Assembly (NCBI RefSeq): GCF_965223285.1
Contig: NZ_OZ244997.1
Span: forward strand, 310,001 to 374,000
Direction: 5' to 3'
Origin: Leptofilum sp965223285
Lineage (GTDB): Bacteria; Chloroflexota; Anaerolineae; Promineifilales; Promineifilaceae
DNA: 64,000 nucleotides
In this document: positions 46,786 through 56,195 of the stretch, in pieces
Layout: every line of letters begins with the position of its first letter
How positions within the stretch are numbered: position 1 is the first letter of the stretch
The notes under the pieces: generated by a model
What the model saw: only the letters and a program-made list of their open reading frames with translations
Databases searched by the model: none
What the model was told of the DNA's origin: nothing
Translations under genes and position numbers: made by a program

Positions 46786-48450
46786 ATGGGGACAATGGCA
46801 GGTGAGGTTATTAAGGGACAAGCGTTAAACGGCAAGGCTGAATTTTTACCGTTTGTCAATCCGGCAACGGGCGAGCAGTTTGGCTCTGTGCCAATGACGC
46901 GAGAGGTCGATGTGCAAAATACCCGTCGCGAGATGGCTACTGCCGCCCGCACCTGGGCAGCCAAACCGGTGAAAGAGCGGGTACGCATTGTGCGGCAGCT
47001 ACAGGCATTGCTCATTGATGAGATGGATAAGATTACGGCCGTTATGAATCAGGATAATGGCAAAAGTCGTCAGGATGCGCTGGCAGAGCTGTTCATGAGT
47101 GTTGATCTCATTCACCAATATTGCAATAAAGCACCACGCTGGTTGCGCCGTCGCCGCATCTCCCCAGGTTTGCAAATTTTTAAACGTTGCTACATTGAGC
47201 AGCACCCGCATGGGGTGGTGGGAATTATTGGCCCGTGGAACTACCCGCTGGTGCTTATTTTGCCACCAGTCATTTCAGCACTGCTGGCAGGCAATACCGT
47301 CTTGGTGAAACCGTCTGAAGTGACGGCCGCCACTGGTGTGATGATTGAGAAGCTGTTCCAGAAATTGCCTGAGTTGGCTCCGTTTGTGCGCTTTTTGCAC
47401 GGAGACGGCCGCGTTGGGGCAGCTCTTGTTCAATCCAAGCCAGATTTCATCTTTTTGACAGGTTCTACCAAAACGGGGCGGATAGTGATGCGGGCTGCTG
47501 CTGAAAATATGACCCCCGTCGTCTGCGAGCTAGGTGGCAAAGACCCCATGATTGTGTTGGAAGATGCCGATATTGAAGCAGCCGCACGCTGGGGAGCTTG
47601 GGGTGCCTTCTATAACACCGGGCAAACGTGCATGGCCGTAGAGCGCATCTACGTTGTTGAAGCGGTCTACGATCGCTTTTTGGAAGCCTTTTTAGAGGAG
47701 ACGCGCCAGCTAAAGCAAGGATACAGCCCCGAAATCGAGAATCTTAATGATCTTGGCCCCCTTACTTTTCAGCGGCAAGTTGACATCATTGAAGACCATG
47801 TAGACGATGCCCTGGCAAAGGGTGCGCACATCATCCACGGTGGCAAGCGGGATGGCATGTACATGGAGCCAACGGTGATGGTGAATGTGGATCACAGCAT
47901 GAAAATTATGCGTGAGGAAACATTTGGCCCTGTGGTGCCTATCATGATGGTGGACGACGAGGTGCATGCCATTCAGTTAGCAAATGATTCCAATTTGGGG
48001 CTGAGTGCTTCAGTTTGGAGTCGTGATTTGGCTCATGCCGAAAAAGTGGCCCACCAGCTTTACGTTGGCTCAGTAAACATCAATGACACGATGTCTCACT
48101 TTGCGATTCCGCGCTTGCCGTTTGGCGGTGTGAAGGAATCTGGCATTGGGCGCACCCACGGCAAGAAGGATTTACTGCAATTTACGCAAACACGGGCGTT
48201 TGTGGTGGGCAATCCGCCCTTGCCATTTGATATTGCTACGATTTTGCGCCAGCCGGGGAATTACAAGTTGGGGTCGGGCATTATTCATTTGGCATTTGGC
48301 ACCACGCCTAAGCAAAAATTGAAGCCAGTGGTGGAACTCATCGAAGAAAAAGAGATAAAACCGAAGGCGAAAAGGGCGGGAACGGCCGTTGGCCTCACCG
48401 CTGCATTAGGGGCTGCCATCATTGCTTTTGTGCTTCGCACCCGAAAATAG
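46786..48450 (+). CDS. Tail-anchored aldehyde dehydrogenase
   Basis: A 554-aa NAD(P)-dependent aldehyde dehydrogenase. The fold landmarks are GIIGPWNYPLVLILPP, the general base Glu in VVCELGGKDP, and the nucleophile Cys in NTGQTCMAVERIYV. The C-terminus has a charged linker and one membrane helix ending in RTRK, the same design as the upstream GMC enzyme. This points to a membrane-bound pair acting on long-chain or sterol-like substrates. AAGGAG lies 9 nt before the ATG; a GTG three codons upstream is an alternative. Confidence 0.88.
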   Translation: MGTMAGEVIKGQALNGKAEFLPFVNPATGEQFGSVPMTREVDVQNTRREMATAARTWAAKPVKERVRIVRQLQALLIDEMDKITAVMNQDNGKSRQDALAELFMSVDLIHQYCNKAPRWLRRRRISPGLQIFKRCYIEQHPHGVVGIIGPWNYPLVLILPPVISALLAGNTVLVKPSEVTAATGVMIEKLFQKLPELAPFVRFLHGDGRVGAALVQSKPDFIFLTGSTKTGRIVMRAAAENMTPVVCELGGKDPMIVLEDADIEAAARWGAWGAFYNTGQTCMAVERIYVVEAVYDRFLEAFLEETRQLKQGYSPEIENLNDLGPLTFQRQVDIIEDHVDDALAKGAHIIHGGKRDGMYMEPTVMVNVDHSMKIMREETFGPVVPIMMVDDEVHAIQLANDSNLGLSASVWSRDLAHAEKVAHQLYVGSVNINDTMSHFAIPRLPFGGVKESGIGRTHGKKDLLQFTQTRAFVVGNPPLPFDIATILRQPGNYKLGSGIIHLAFGTTPKQKLKPVVELIEEKEIKPKAKRAGTAVGLTAALGAAIIAFVLRTRK

Positions 48451-48460
48451 ATAGATTGCG

Positions 48461-48493
48461 CAATCCCTATAAAAACCCATTTTATAGGGATTG
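48461..48493. terminator. Long hairpin after the aldehyde dehydrogenase gene
   Basis: CAATCCCTATAAAA and TTTTATAGGGATTG are exact 14-bp complements around a 5-nt loop. There is no strong T run, so it may end transcription or stabilise the mRNA. Confidence 0.6.
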
Positions 48494-48617
48494 AATCTAA
48501 TAATAAGCAAAAAAGCAAGTAAATGGTGGGCGATTTATTTGCTTTTTGTTTTTTAACCTAGATAGAAAGAATCAATAAATATGCCAATATTGTTCCTTCC
48601 AATCTGTTTGAAACACC

Positions 48618-49799
48618 CTAACCAGCGGCGGGGCGGGCGGCTAGAGTAACGTTGACGGTTTGAGGTTGGCCATCGCGCATAATTTGTAGCTGAATGGTTT
48701 GCCCCACCACGGTTTGCTGCACCAGGTAGCCGAGCAAATCATCAAATTCCACAATTTCCACGTCATCGACACCAATGATAACATCTGGATTGTTGCCACC
48801 GCGCAGTCCGGCTGCGGCCGCTGAACCACCGTTGATTACTTCGCTGATGAGGATGCCAGTTTGGTTAGCTGGTAGTCCAAGTGCGGTTGCTGCATCTTCT
48901 GAAATGATTCCCCCACGAATGCCGAGCCATGGGGTTTCGACACGGCCGTTTTCAATAATCTGGGGCACAATGTTGCTCACTATGTTGGCTGGCACCGCGT
49001 AGCCAATACCCGACGAGCCGCGCACGGGGGATTCGATGGCCGTGTTCACACCAATCACTTCGCCATTTAGGTTGAGTAGCGGACCGCCAGAATTGCCAGG
49101 GTTAATGGCAGCATCCGTTTGGATGATGTTGGGAATTTGGAAAGGTACGCCGTTTGGCCCAACTGCGCCGGGAAACAGGCGATCCAGAGCGGAGATGATG
49201 CCGGTGGTCATGCTGTTTTGCAAGCCAAACGGGCTGCCAATGGCGATAACAATTTGCCCCACCTTTAGCGCATCTGAATCTGCCAGTTGGACAGGTGGAA
49301 TGTCTCGGATTTCGTTGGCATCTACCTGAATCACAGCCAGGTCAGAAGCTGGATCGGTGCCAACAACAGCGGCAGGGAGCCGACGGCCGTCTTCAAAGTT
49401 CACCACAATTTGGCCACCATTTTCCACTACATGGTTGTTGGTGACGATATGCCCATTGCCATCAATTAAAAAGCCAGAGCCTTGCCCACTACCAATGACA
49501 ATGTTGACAACTGCGGGGTTCACCTGCTCATAAATGGAAACAAACTGCTGTTCCTGAGTGAAGAGATCGGTTGTTGGGGCGACGGGTGGGGCGGCAACGG
49601 CCGTTTCCACGATGGGAGCAGCTTCTTCCAGAATGGTTGTTTCCGGTTCTGCTTCTTCGGTGAGGGTGTGGATGGCTTGGGTGACGGGATTGGCAACGGC
49701 CGTTTCTGCAGCGCCGCACGCTGCCAGCATCAGGGTGAGCAGTACAAAAAATGGGAGCCACGCATACTTAATAGCGCTTTTAGAGAATTGATGGTTCAT
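48618..49799 (-). CDS. HtrA/DegP-like serine protease, lipoprotein form
   Basis: A 393-aa protease. A lipoprotein signal ends in LMLAAC, followed by a long Glu/Pro/Ala-rich linker to about residue 75. The trypsin domain has the triad His in VTNNHVVEN, Asp in DPASDLAVIQVD and Ser in NPGNSGGPLLNLNG. One PDZ domain follows (GIRGGIISEDAATALGLP and on to about 385). HtrA proteases degrade misfolded envelope proteins. GGAGG lies 8 nt before the ATG at 49799. Longer in-frame starts upstream lack a signal peptide. Confidence 0.88.
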   Translation of the reverse strand: MNHQFSKSAIKYAWLPFFVLLTLMLAACGAAETAVANPVTQAIHTLTEEAEPETTILEEAAPIVETAVAAPPVAPTTDLFTQEQQFVSIYEQVNPAVVNIVIGSGQGSGFLIDGNGHIVTNNHVVENGGQIVVNFEDGRRLPAAVVGTDPASDLAVIQVDANEIRDIPPVQLADSDALKVGQIVIAIGSPFGLQNSMTTGIISALDRLFPGAVGPNGVPFQIPNIIQTDAAINPGNSGGPLLNLNGEVIGVNTAIESPVRGSSGIGYAVPANIVSNIVPQIIENGRVETPWLGIRGGIISEDAATALGLPANQTGILISEVINGGSAAAAGLRGGNNPDVIIGVDDVEIVEFDDLLGYLVQQTVVGQTIQLQIMRDGQPQTVNVTLAARPAAG

Positions 49800-49914
49800 T
49801 TTGCCTCCAGACAAGTGTGAAAAATATAGATGAAGGCAGTATGCTGGGAAATTGCAAACTATTTGTAAAGCGTGGCTGAGAGAGGGGTGATAGAAACGGC
49901 CGTTTCTGAGAACG

Positions 49915-49982
49915 GCATAAGTTGAGCAACGAATTACGCGAATTTGACGAATTTTTTTCGCATGAATTCGCGTAACTCGCTG
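49915..49982. repeat. GAATTACGCGAATT/AATTCGCGTAACTC fold-back repeat
   Basis: CGAATTACGCGAATTTGACG pairs loosely with GCATGAATTCGCGTAACTCG. It lies between the HtrA-like and hydrolase genes. Confidence 0.5.
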
Positions 49983-49998
49983 CCAAAAAAATGATAGA

Positions 49999-50961
49999 CT
50001 ATTTTCCGGGCAAGGTCGCCAGCCAATCTTCAACAGCTTGGTTAAACGCCGCGTCACACTCTTGCTGCGGTGTGTGGCCGCAATCGGGAATGACAACCAG
50101 CTCGGCGTTGGGCAGTTCGCCAGCCAGCCGAATGCTCTGTTCTGTCGGCACAATCGTGTCATCGGCACCAGCAATGACCAAAATGGGCAGCGTGAGTTCG
50201 GCAAAACGGCTTTCCAAATCAAACTGGCTTGAAGCGGCGGTAAATTCCCACAATGCTACATCCCAATTATCTACTTTGGTGCCGATGGCGGCGCGTTCTT
50301 TTTGAACGGCCGTGTACGTGTCTGGAGGCTCCAACGTCGCGAGAATTCGAGCAAAGAGCGGCCCAATGCGCTGAAGCTGTGGCGTCTCGGCCAACGACAC
50401 CACAAAAGCGGGCGCACCATTGCCGGTAAAGACAGCGGGCGCAGCCAAAATCAAGCCATCAACCCGATCTGGATGCTCTAGCGCAATTTGCATCGCTAAC
50501 GAGCCGCCTGCCGAGTTGCCGACCAGAATGGCACTGTCCAGACGAAGTTCGTCCATGAAGGTGATAGCGTGAGAAACGGCCGCATCCCGTGAATAGGGGT
50601 TCTCAGCTTGCCAACTGCCAGCGAGCGGCCGTTCGCTTAGCCCAAAGCCAATCCGATCGTAGCTGGCCACGCGCCCTTGCTCCGCTAAATAAGGAAACAG
50701 TTCATCCCAGGTGTACAAATTGGAGGCAAAGCCGTGCAGCAATAGATAATTTTGTCCATCTGTCTCGGAGTCCCAATAATGAATGTCCAATCCATCAGTG
50801 CCAGGGTAGGGGAGGGTAAGGAACTGGCTTGGTTCCTCGGCCAGTGATCGAGCCGATACAGTGTTTTCCAGCGGCGGAACCAGCACTAAAAATGGGCCGA
50901 CACTCAGAACAAACAATAGCAAGAACAAAATAGTGCCAAGAATGCGTAACAACTTTTTCAT
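49999..50961 (-). CDS. Alpha/beta hydrolase, membrane-anchored
   Basis: A 320-aa alpha/beta hydrolase. Residues 5-28 are a membrane anchor or signal (LRILGTILFLLLFVLSVGPF). The catalytic Ser is in the elbow LVGNSAGGSLAM, the acid probably in VIAGADDTIVP, and the His in IPDCGHTPQQE; HGFASNLYTWDEL provides the oxyanion HG. It is likely an esterase or haloperoxidase-like hydrolase acting outside the membrane. AAAGGA precedes the start. Confidence 0.85.
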   Translation of the reverse strand: MKKLLRILGTILFLLLFVLSVGPFLVLVPPLENTVSARSLAEEPSQFLTLPYPGTDGLDIHYWDSETDGQNYLLLHGFASNLYTWDELFPYLAEQGRVASYDRIGFGLSERPLAGSWQAENPYSRDAAVSHAITFMDELRLDSAILVGNSAGGSLAMQIALEHPDRVDGLILAAPAVFTGNGAPAFVVSLAETPQLQRIGPLFARILATLEPPDTYTAVQKERAAIGTKVDNWDVALWEFTAASSQFDLESRFAELTLPILVIAGADDTIVPTEQSIRLAGELPNAELVVIPDCGHTPQQECDAAFNQAVEDWLATLPGK

Positions 50962-51153
50962 AAGAAATCCTTTGAATTGAGTTTAGGCAAATTTCGGTGC
51001 GAGGCAACCGTTCTTTAGGTATACTCGGCCAATTGTTCTTACTGTATCAAGTTACGTTGTGCAGATTTCAAAAGTCTTCGCAGCAATTCGTCGAACCGTA
51101 GAAAAAACAAGACGTTTGAAAACTAAACCAACTGATTTTGTTTGGAGAAAAAT

Positions 51154-51888
51154 ATGACGCGAGCAGACGGCCGTTCCCCCAACCAGTTACGCCCCATCAC
51201 CTTTGTGCCGCACTTCACCAAAATGGCAGAAGGCTCGGTGCTGGCCAAATTTGGCGAGACGCAGGTGTTGTGCAACGTGACGATTGAAGAAAGTTTGCCG
51301 CCGTGGTTGCGGAACCAGCCAGAGCCGCACGGTTGGCTAACGGCCGAATACGCCATGCTGCCGCGCAGTACCTCGCAGCGCACGCGGCGGGAAAGTCGAT
51401 GGCCCAAAGGTCGGACGCAGGAAATCTCACGGCTCATTGGGCGCAGCTTGCGTATGGCTTTGGATTTGTCGCTGCTGGGCGAACGCACCATCACGGTGGA
51501 TTGTGATGTGCTGCAAGCGGATGGCGGCACGCGCACCACGGCGATTTGCGGTGGCTGGGTGGCGTTGCAGCTGGCGCTGAAGCCGTTGATTGCTGAGGGT
51601 GTATTGGATACGGCCGTAAACAAACATCAAATTGCCGCCATCAGTGTGGGGGTGGTGGATGGCGTGCCGCTGCTCGATTTGCCGTACGTGGAAGACGTAG
51701 CCGCCGACGTGGATATGAACGTTGTGATGGCGGCAAACGATGTTGCCGACGGTTTGCTGGTGGAGGTACAGGGGACGGGTGAAAAAGCACCGTTTAGCCG
51801 GGCTGAATTTGATGCGCTTTTGGCATTGGCAGAGCAGGGGATTGGGCAAATTACGGCCGTTCAGGAACAAATTGTGAGTAGCTCATAA
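51154..51888 (+). CDS. rph: Ribonuclease PH
   Basis: A 244-aa phosphorolytic 3'-5' exoribonuclease that trims tRNA 3' ends. It matches over its full length: TRADGRSPNQLRPITF at the start, GETQVLCNVTIEES, the RNA-binding region PRSTSQRTRRESRWPKGRTQ, the phosphate-binding GRTQEISRLIGRSLR, and CDVLQADGGTRTTAICGGWV. The length is normal for the family. The ATG at 51154 follows TTGGAGAAAAAT, in which a TTG start at 51142 could also be read. No rdgB/ham1 gene is adjacent; a DUF983 gene follows. Confidence 0.94.
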   Translation: MTRADGRSPNQLRPITFVPHFTKMAEGSVLAKFGETQVLCNVTIEESLPPWLRNQPEPHGWLTAEYAMLPRSTSQRTRRESRWPKGRTQEISRLIGRSLRMALDLSLLGERTITVDCDVLQADGGTRTTAICGGWVALQLALKPLIAEGVLDTAVNKHQIAAISVGVVDGVPLLDLPYVEDVAADVDMNVVMAANDVADGLLVEVQGTGEKAPFSRAEFDALLALAEQGIGQITAVQEQIVSSS

Positions 51889-51975
51889 TTAATTCGATAA
51901 CCAAATGATTTCGTATAGTATCTAGTAAAAACGGCCGTTTTTACCCCAAAATCGGCCAAAAAACAGGGGAAACCA

Positions 51976-52353
51976 TTGAAAACAGCCACAAAAACCGCCA
52001 AACCAAACTGGCTCAAAGCGATTATTGCCATGAAATGTCCCAACTGTCGACAGGGGAATGTGTTCCGCAAGCCTATGCGAATGCATGAGAATTGCCCGCA
52101 GTGCGGCATCCATTTTGAGCGGGAAGATGGCTACTTTATGATGGCTGTTTATGTGGGGTATGTGATGAGCTTTTTCATTGGGGTGCCGGTTGTGGTGGGG
52201 CTGTATTTTTGGATACGGCCGTCTATCTGGGGGTATCTCATCGGGGCAACGGTAGCCTTGCTGCTAGCCTCGCCGCTCATTTTCCACTACGCCCGCGTCG
52301 TGTGGATGGTCATTGACCAACTGCTTGATCCCCGGCGGGAAGATGAAATGTGA
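51976..52353 (+). CDS. DUF983 family protein
   Basis: A 125-aa small membrane protein. Two CxxC pairs form a zinc-ribbon-like head (MKCPNCRQGNVF and ENCPQCGIHFE), followed by two or three membrane helices (VGYVMSFFIGVPVVVGLYFW and IGATVALLLASPLIF). That is the DUF983 pattern; members often sit near cytochrome oxidase genes, but none are here. A TTG start at 51976 behind AGGGGA is assumed; an ATG at 52030 would remove 18 residues. Confidence 0.78.
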   Translation: MKTATKTAKPNWLKAIIAMKCPNCRQGNVFRKPMRMHENCPQCGIHFEREDGYFMMAVYVGYVMSFFIGVPVVVGLYFWIRPSIWGYLIGATVALLLASPLIFHYARVVWMVIDQLLDPRREDEM

Positions 52354-52419
52354 ATGGGAATTAGCCTTTCGCTAACAATTTCTTCTGCCAAATTTCAAGA
52401 GATCAATGTTATGCAGGTG

Positions 52420-54300
52420 CTATCCGTTGTTTAGGACATCTGCCGGAATTAATTTACCTTCCTCTGATAGTTCAAGACGAATGTATTTCGATACACTATC
52501 AGGTATGGAATTATCTGAAACAATTATCTGCAATCGGTCTTTATAGTTGTCAGCCACTAATTCCAAGTAATCGTAAATCGCTTGGATTCTGGTCGCATCT
52601 AAGTCTTTATATCCCATGTTGCCTGATAACCCATCAATAAGCAGAAGGTTGGGAAGAATCAAGTCAAAATGAATCGCTGTTAGCTGGTGAGCTAGTGCAT
52701 GAGCGACATTCACCATGACTCGCAGTCCAGGAGACGAGAACTCACTAAACGGCCGTCCTTGAACAATGGGCAAATAGCTTCTCCGATTGATTCCGGTGAT
52801 GCCAGGATTGTGAAACTGCGGCACGCGAAACTTATCCAGAATTTTTGCGAATTGCTCGTCAAGATAATTAAAGTAACTAGCTGTCTGGCTCGCACTGCTC
52901 AGTGAAGCATCGATTTGTGCTTCAAGATCAACGATCTCGCCTTGAAGTTGCTTGATTTTATTTATCGCCTCTCCCTGTTTTTCAAAGAGTCCTAAGTAAC
53001 TTCGCAGGTTCTTCAAACTCTCAATCAGCTTGGCTCTACGTGACGCGACCGACCTCAGTTCTTCCGCTTGTGCTGAAACAAAGCTTTCTGTTTTGTGATC
53101 TAATTCAGCATGAAGACTTACAAGCTCGGGATTGATCAGCTTTATTGACTCAGAAATTTGTTCAATGTTATGAGAATGAAAATCAATAATATCCTCAGTC
53201 TCATCGATTTGTCGTTCAATTCGGGCATGTTCTTGAACAAATTCCTTTTTCCCTAGTTGGGGCGTTGGTGTTTGTAAGCAAAGGTAGCAGTGATCATCTA
53301 AAGTTCGGTCGGATGAAACACCAGTACCGCATCTAGGACATACAACAAAATCGAAATCTAGAAGGTAGGTTTCTGCAACAATGGAGCGCGTCAGTCGATT
53401 CGCTTGGATATGTAGCTGACCCAATAAGGTGCGCATTTGTTCACGCCCGTTTTCCTCTGCAACAAGTGATGTCTGAAGCTTTGATAAATCCGCTTCCAGC
53501 ACTCTGATTTTACTCCGAATTTCTTCAGTGCCACTTTTAGCGGTTGCCCTAGAAGCAAGCTGAACCTCGCTTGATTCAAGTTGCCTTAGCTCCGTTTCAT
53601 ACTCATTGATTTGCAATTCGATTTTTGCTCGGTTTGAAAATGGTGTGTCCTCTAGTAATTCTTCAATCGTTTCGGTCTGATTTTCGTATCGATGCAAATG
53701 TCGGTAAGCGTCACGCAATTTGCTCTGCAGGATAGTTACATCGAGATCGTAATTGCCATAGACAACGTCAAAAACATACTGCCTCTTGATGTTTTTGTGA
53801 GTGTTGTCATGTCCAAACACACTTTTGTCAATTTCGTCTTGCTCAAGGGTACAATACATCATGAAATCATTGATACTTAATGGGGACAATTCAGAATCAG
53901 GTTTTGTAGGCGCCTTGGGTACTCGCAAAGTTGGTAAACCCATCGCATCGAGTAACCAAGTTCCATATGTGTAATCTGCAGTTCGTGTTGGTTTCATTGC
54001 AGGTAATCTTTCAGCAAAATTGTTTCCTGCAATTTCCACTCGGGCATTTTCAGTTGTGACAAATGGGCGTACGATTCGATATGAATCCGATCCAATAATG
54101 ATTTCTCCAGATAAGTGAGATACATTATTCCTTATTTCTCTAGGAAAACCCTTTAGTCCACTGCCTAATAGGCCACGTAAACAACGCATAAGCACTGATT
54201 TTCCAGTGGTAATTGGGCCTGTTATAACATTTAGACCAGCCTCAAATGGAACAACACGTTTTGCACCAACCAGTTGAATAGAGTTAATCTTGATTCTCAT
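52420..54300 (-). CDS. SMC/Rad50-like ATPase, Lamassu LmuB-like
   Basis: A 626-aa SMC-like ATPase. Walker A is VITGPITTGKSVLMR (about residues 26-40), coiled coils lie at about 185-310 and 350-480, and a zinc-hook-like C-x2-C-x14-C-x2-C sits between them (VCPRCGTGVSS and HCYLCLQ). The C-terminal half-domain has a signature-like EFSSPGLRVMVNVAHAL and Walker B PNLLLIDGLSG, in which the usual catalytic Glu after Asp is Gly. In Lamassu defence systems such an ATPase (LmuB) senses DNA ends and releases the nuclease LmuA. Its start overlaps the middle gene stop (ATGA). Confidence 0.75.
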   Translation of the reverse strand: MRIKINSIQLVGAKRVVPFEAGLNVITGPITTGKSVLMRCLRGLLGSGLKGFPREIRNNVSHLSGEIIIGSDSYRIVRPFVTTENARVEIAGNNFAERLPAMKPTRTADYTYGTWLLDAMGLPTLRVPKAPTKPDSELSPLSINDFMMYCTLEQDEIDKSVFGHDNTHKNIKRQYVFDVVYGNYDLDVTILQSKLRDAYRHLHRYENQTETIEELLEDTPFSNRAKIELQINEYETELRQLESSEVQLASRATAKSGTEEIRSKIRVLEADLSKLQTSLVAEENGREQMRTLLGQLHIQANRLTRSIVAETYLLDFDFVVCPRCGTGVSSDRTLDDHCYLCLQTPTPQLGKKEFVQEHARIERQIDETEDIIDFHSHNIEQISESIKLINPELVSLHAELDHKTESFVSAQAEELRSVASRRAKLIESLKNLRSYLGLFEKQGEAINKIKQLQGEIVDLEAQIDASLSSASQTASYFNYLDEQFAKILDKFRVPQFHNPGITGINRRSYLPIVQGRPFSEFSSPGLRVMVNVAHALAHQLTAIHFDLILPNLLLIDGLSGNMGYKDLDATRIQAIYDYLELVADNYKDRLQIIVSDNSIPDSVSKYIRLELSEEGKLIPADVLNNG

Positions 54301-54878
54301 AACCTTGTTCCCCACTTTGCAAGTGAAACCTCGGGGATATGCTCATAAATCAACTCTTTAAGTTTATTCCCTGTTAAATTGAGGTATTTCTTCAACAGCT
54401 TGATTCTGTTAGCTTCTGCTGCCCAAGCATCAGTCTTTGCCAGTTGTTCAGCGAGTTCATTTCCTAATAATGTAGCACGATAGCCAACACCTCTTTTTGC
54501 CGCTACTGGTTCAACTAAACCTTTACCCACTAATCGACCAATAACAGCAAAATAAGATGGATCCCAGGGTCCAAATTTGTATCGTACCATTTTGTTTTCT
54601 ATATTCGTTTCTTCTTCGGGCTTGACAGAAAAATCTTCTAAAGTCAACGAATTCTTACGTTCTTTAGAACGGATTTCTAGTAAACGAGACATGTATTTAG
54701 GGTAACGCAAAAGAAAATCTAGCTTGGCCAACTTTGTCCTACCATCAAGGCTTGCAGATTTTGTTGTAAATCCATTAATTAGCAGCAAGATTCTGGCCTC
54801 ACTTTCACTCGTGGGTTGAAATAATTCCCTACGCAATATGCACCCCCCAGTCTGTGAAACACTGATCAGCAATTTCAC
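54297..54878 (-). CDS. Small middle protein of the defence operon, LmuC-like
   Basis: A 193-aa protein with helical, basic segments (ARILLLINGFTTKSASLDGR, then KLDFLLRYPKYMSRLL) and a probable winged-helix part (IGRLVGKGLVEPVAAKRGVG). Size and position between the nuclease and the SMC-like ATPase fit LmuC of Lamassu. The GTG at 54878 gives a 50-bp overlap with the nuclease gene; a TTG at 54836 would cut it to 8 bp and is equally possible. The stop overlaps the next start. Confidence 0.65.
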   Translation of the reverse strand: MKLLISVSQTGGCILRRELFQPTSESEARILLLINGFTTKSASLDGRTKLAKLDFLLRYPKYMSRLLEIRSKERKNSLTLEDFSVKPEEETNIENKMVRYKFGPWDPSYFAVIGRLVGKGLVEPVAAKRGVGYRATLLGNELAEQLAKTDAWAAEANRIKLLKKYLNLTGNKLKELIYEHIPEVSLAKWGTRL

Positions 54879-56007
54879 AATTTAAGCCCATTAACAGATA
54901 TGCATCCTGTAGGAAAACTTTATTTGGGTCAACACTTTGAGCTATTGAAGAGTTCATTAATCTGTTCAACATATCGTTCCATGCTTCAACACCAGGACGA
55001 TCTTTGTCTGCGTGTAATGCAACCACGGTATCATTGAGCGTGCCTATTCTTTCACAAACATCCTCCAGTCGTTGCTCAAAGTCCCAATAGATGTTACTTG
55101 CGGCTAGCTCCATCTGTCTATGTGATGCGTTAGCGCGCAACATTTTCGCACGCTTTACAATGTTCTCAGTCGCTCGAGCTGCTACAAGTTTTTTTACTAA
55201 AGCACTTAAGGAGTCCTCTCCATCATCGGTAAAGCTCCGTAACAATGGAGAACTAGAGCTTGTAATGCTCCCCATATAGCTATTTAATCGGAGGCTATCT
55301 AGTCGCTTCGCATGAATTTGGGCAGCAACTTCTGGTGTAATTGATTCAGGTCGCTCAAGGAATTCGTAAACGCCTTGTCTAAGTCGATCTGCTGACATCG
55401 CAGCAAGAATTTCATCTAAGGTGCGGTTATAAATTGCGGCAACTTCGCGACCATTCATATCAGGAGCCACAATATTGAGCAGCCCTTTGTTCACGTGGTG
55501 AATTGATTGTCTGTTTGTTGACTGCGGCATAACCAAAACAAATGCAACAAAATCTCTTGCTTCGTCTTCGTTTATGTCAAGTATCCTGCTTGTTTTTTCA
55601 ATAACTTCCTTGGATTTGTCATTCGATTGCGCAACGAATTCTTCTAGCAAATCCCCTGATTTAACAGCTCCCTCAAGCATTAAGGCCAAGCGAAATGCGC
55701 CCAATGATTTGATTTCTTTTAACGCCTCATAAGTACGATATAGACTTTTTAGTCCACTAGCAGCACTAGAAAGCGTCCAAGCTCCTAAATTTGGATTTCT
55801 CGTTTTGACCTGAATGAAGTCCCACCGATCATCGAATTGCACAATGAAATCTTCAAAATGTTCCATGATCACGCACTGAACCCCATCATCGAGAACACAA
55901 TCAAGACAATAACGAAACGCAAGAGCTGCCTGATACTTGTATCTCCTAAGCGTATCAGTTCCTGTGTCATCAGGAGGTTGTGTAGAAGTTAGTTCGATGT
56001 CGTCCAT
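54829..56007 (-). CDS. Cap4/DUF4297-type endonuclease, Lamassu LmuA-like
   Basis: A 392-aa protein with an N-terminal PD-(D/E)xK-like nuclease domain. GTDTLRRYKYQAALAFRYCL opens it, HFEDFIVQF supplies an acidic residue, and DRWDFIQVKTRNP gives the D...QxK catalytic motif (about residues 66-80). This is the pattern of DUF4297/Cap4 dsDNA endonucleases of phage-defence systems. The rest (100-392) is helical and would hold the other subunits. It is the first gene of the three-gene operon, with its own promoter at 56060-56087 and a leader of about 46 nt. Confidence 0.72.
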   Translation of the reverse strand: MDDIELTSTQPPDDTGTDTLRRYKYQAALAFRYCLDCVLDDGVQCVIMEHFEDFIVQFDDRWDFIQVKTRNPNLGAWTLSSAASGLKSLYRTYEALKEIKSLGAFRLALMLEGAVKSGDLLEEFVAQSNDKSKEVIEKTSRILDINEDEARDFVAFVLVMPQSTNRQSIHHVNKGLLNIVAPDMNGREVAAIYNRTLDEILAAMSADRLRQGVYEFLERPESITPEVAAQIHAKRLDSLRLNSYMGSITSSSSPLLRSFTDDGEDSLSALVKKLVAARATENIVKRAKMLRANASHRQMELAASNIYWDFEQRLEDVCERIGTLNDTVVALHADKDRPGVEAWNDMLNRLMNSSIAQSVDPNKVFLQDAYLLMGLNCEIADQCFTDWGVHIA

Positions 56008-56059
56008 CTAAAAAATTCCTGATATTCTGTATTGGTGAAAATAATTTCTATGTTGACAA

Positions 56060-56087
56060 ATTATAAAATTGCGGGTTTAGGTTGCAA
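56060..56087 (-). promoter_or_regulatory. Promoter of the defence operon
   Basis: TTGCAA (56087-56082), 16-bp spacer, TATAAT (56065-56060) on the minus strand. Confidence 0.5.
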
Positions 56088-56114
56088 GGCTGGCAAAAAA
56101 ATCGTTATTTTACG

Positions 56115-56195
56115 TCAATTGGCGAAAGGCACTCCTGATTGAATAGGCATTCAATTATGAATGCAGACAGTATAAACTAACCTTTTGAGTTTTTC
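56115..56195 (+). repeat. Diverged 80-bp repeat, copy 1
   Basis: Shares TCAATTG, GAAAG, TTGAA, GGCATTCA and CAGTATAAACYAACCT, in the same order, with 61582-61661 (roughly 70% identity by eye). The two copies bracket the glycyl radical enzyme, its activase and a lipoprotein gene. Confidence 0.5.
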
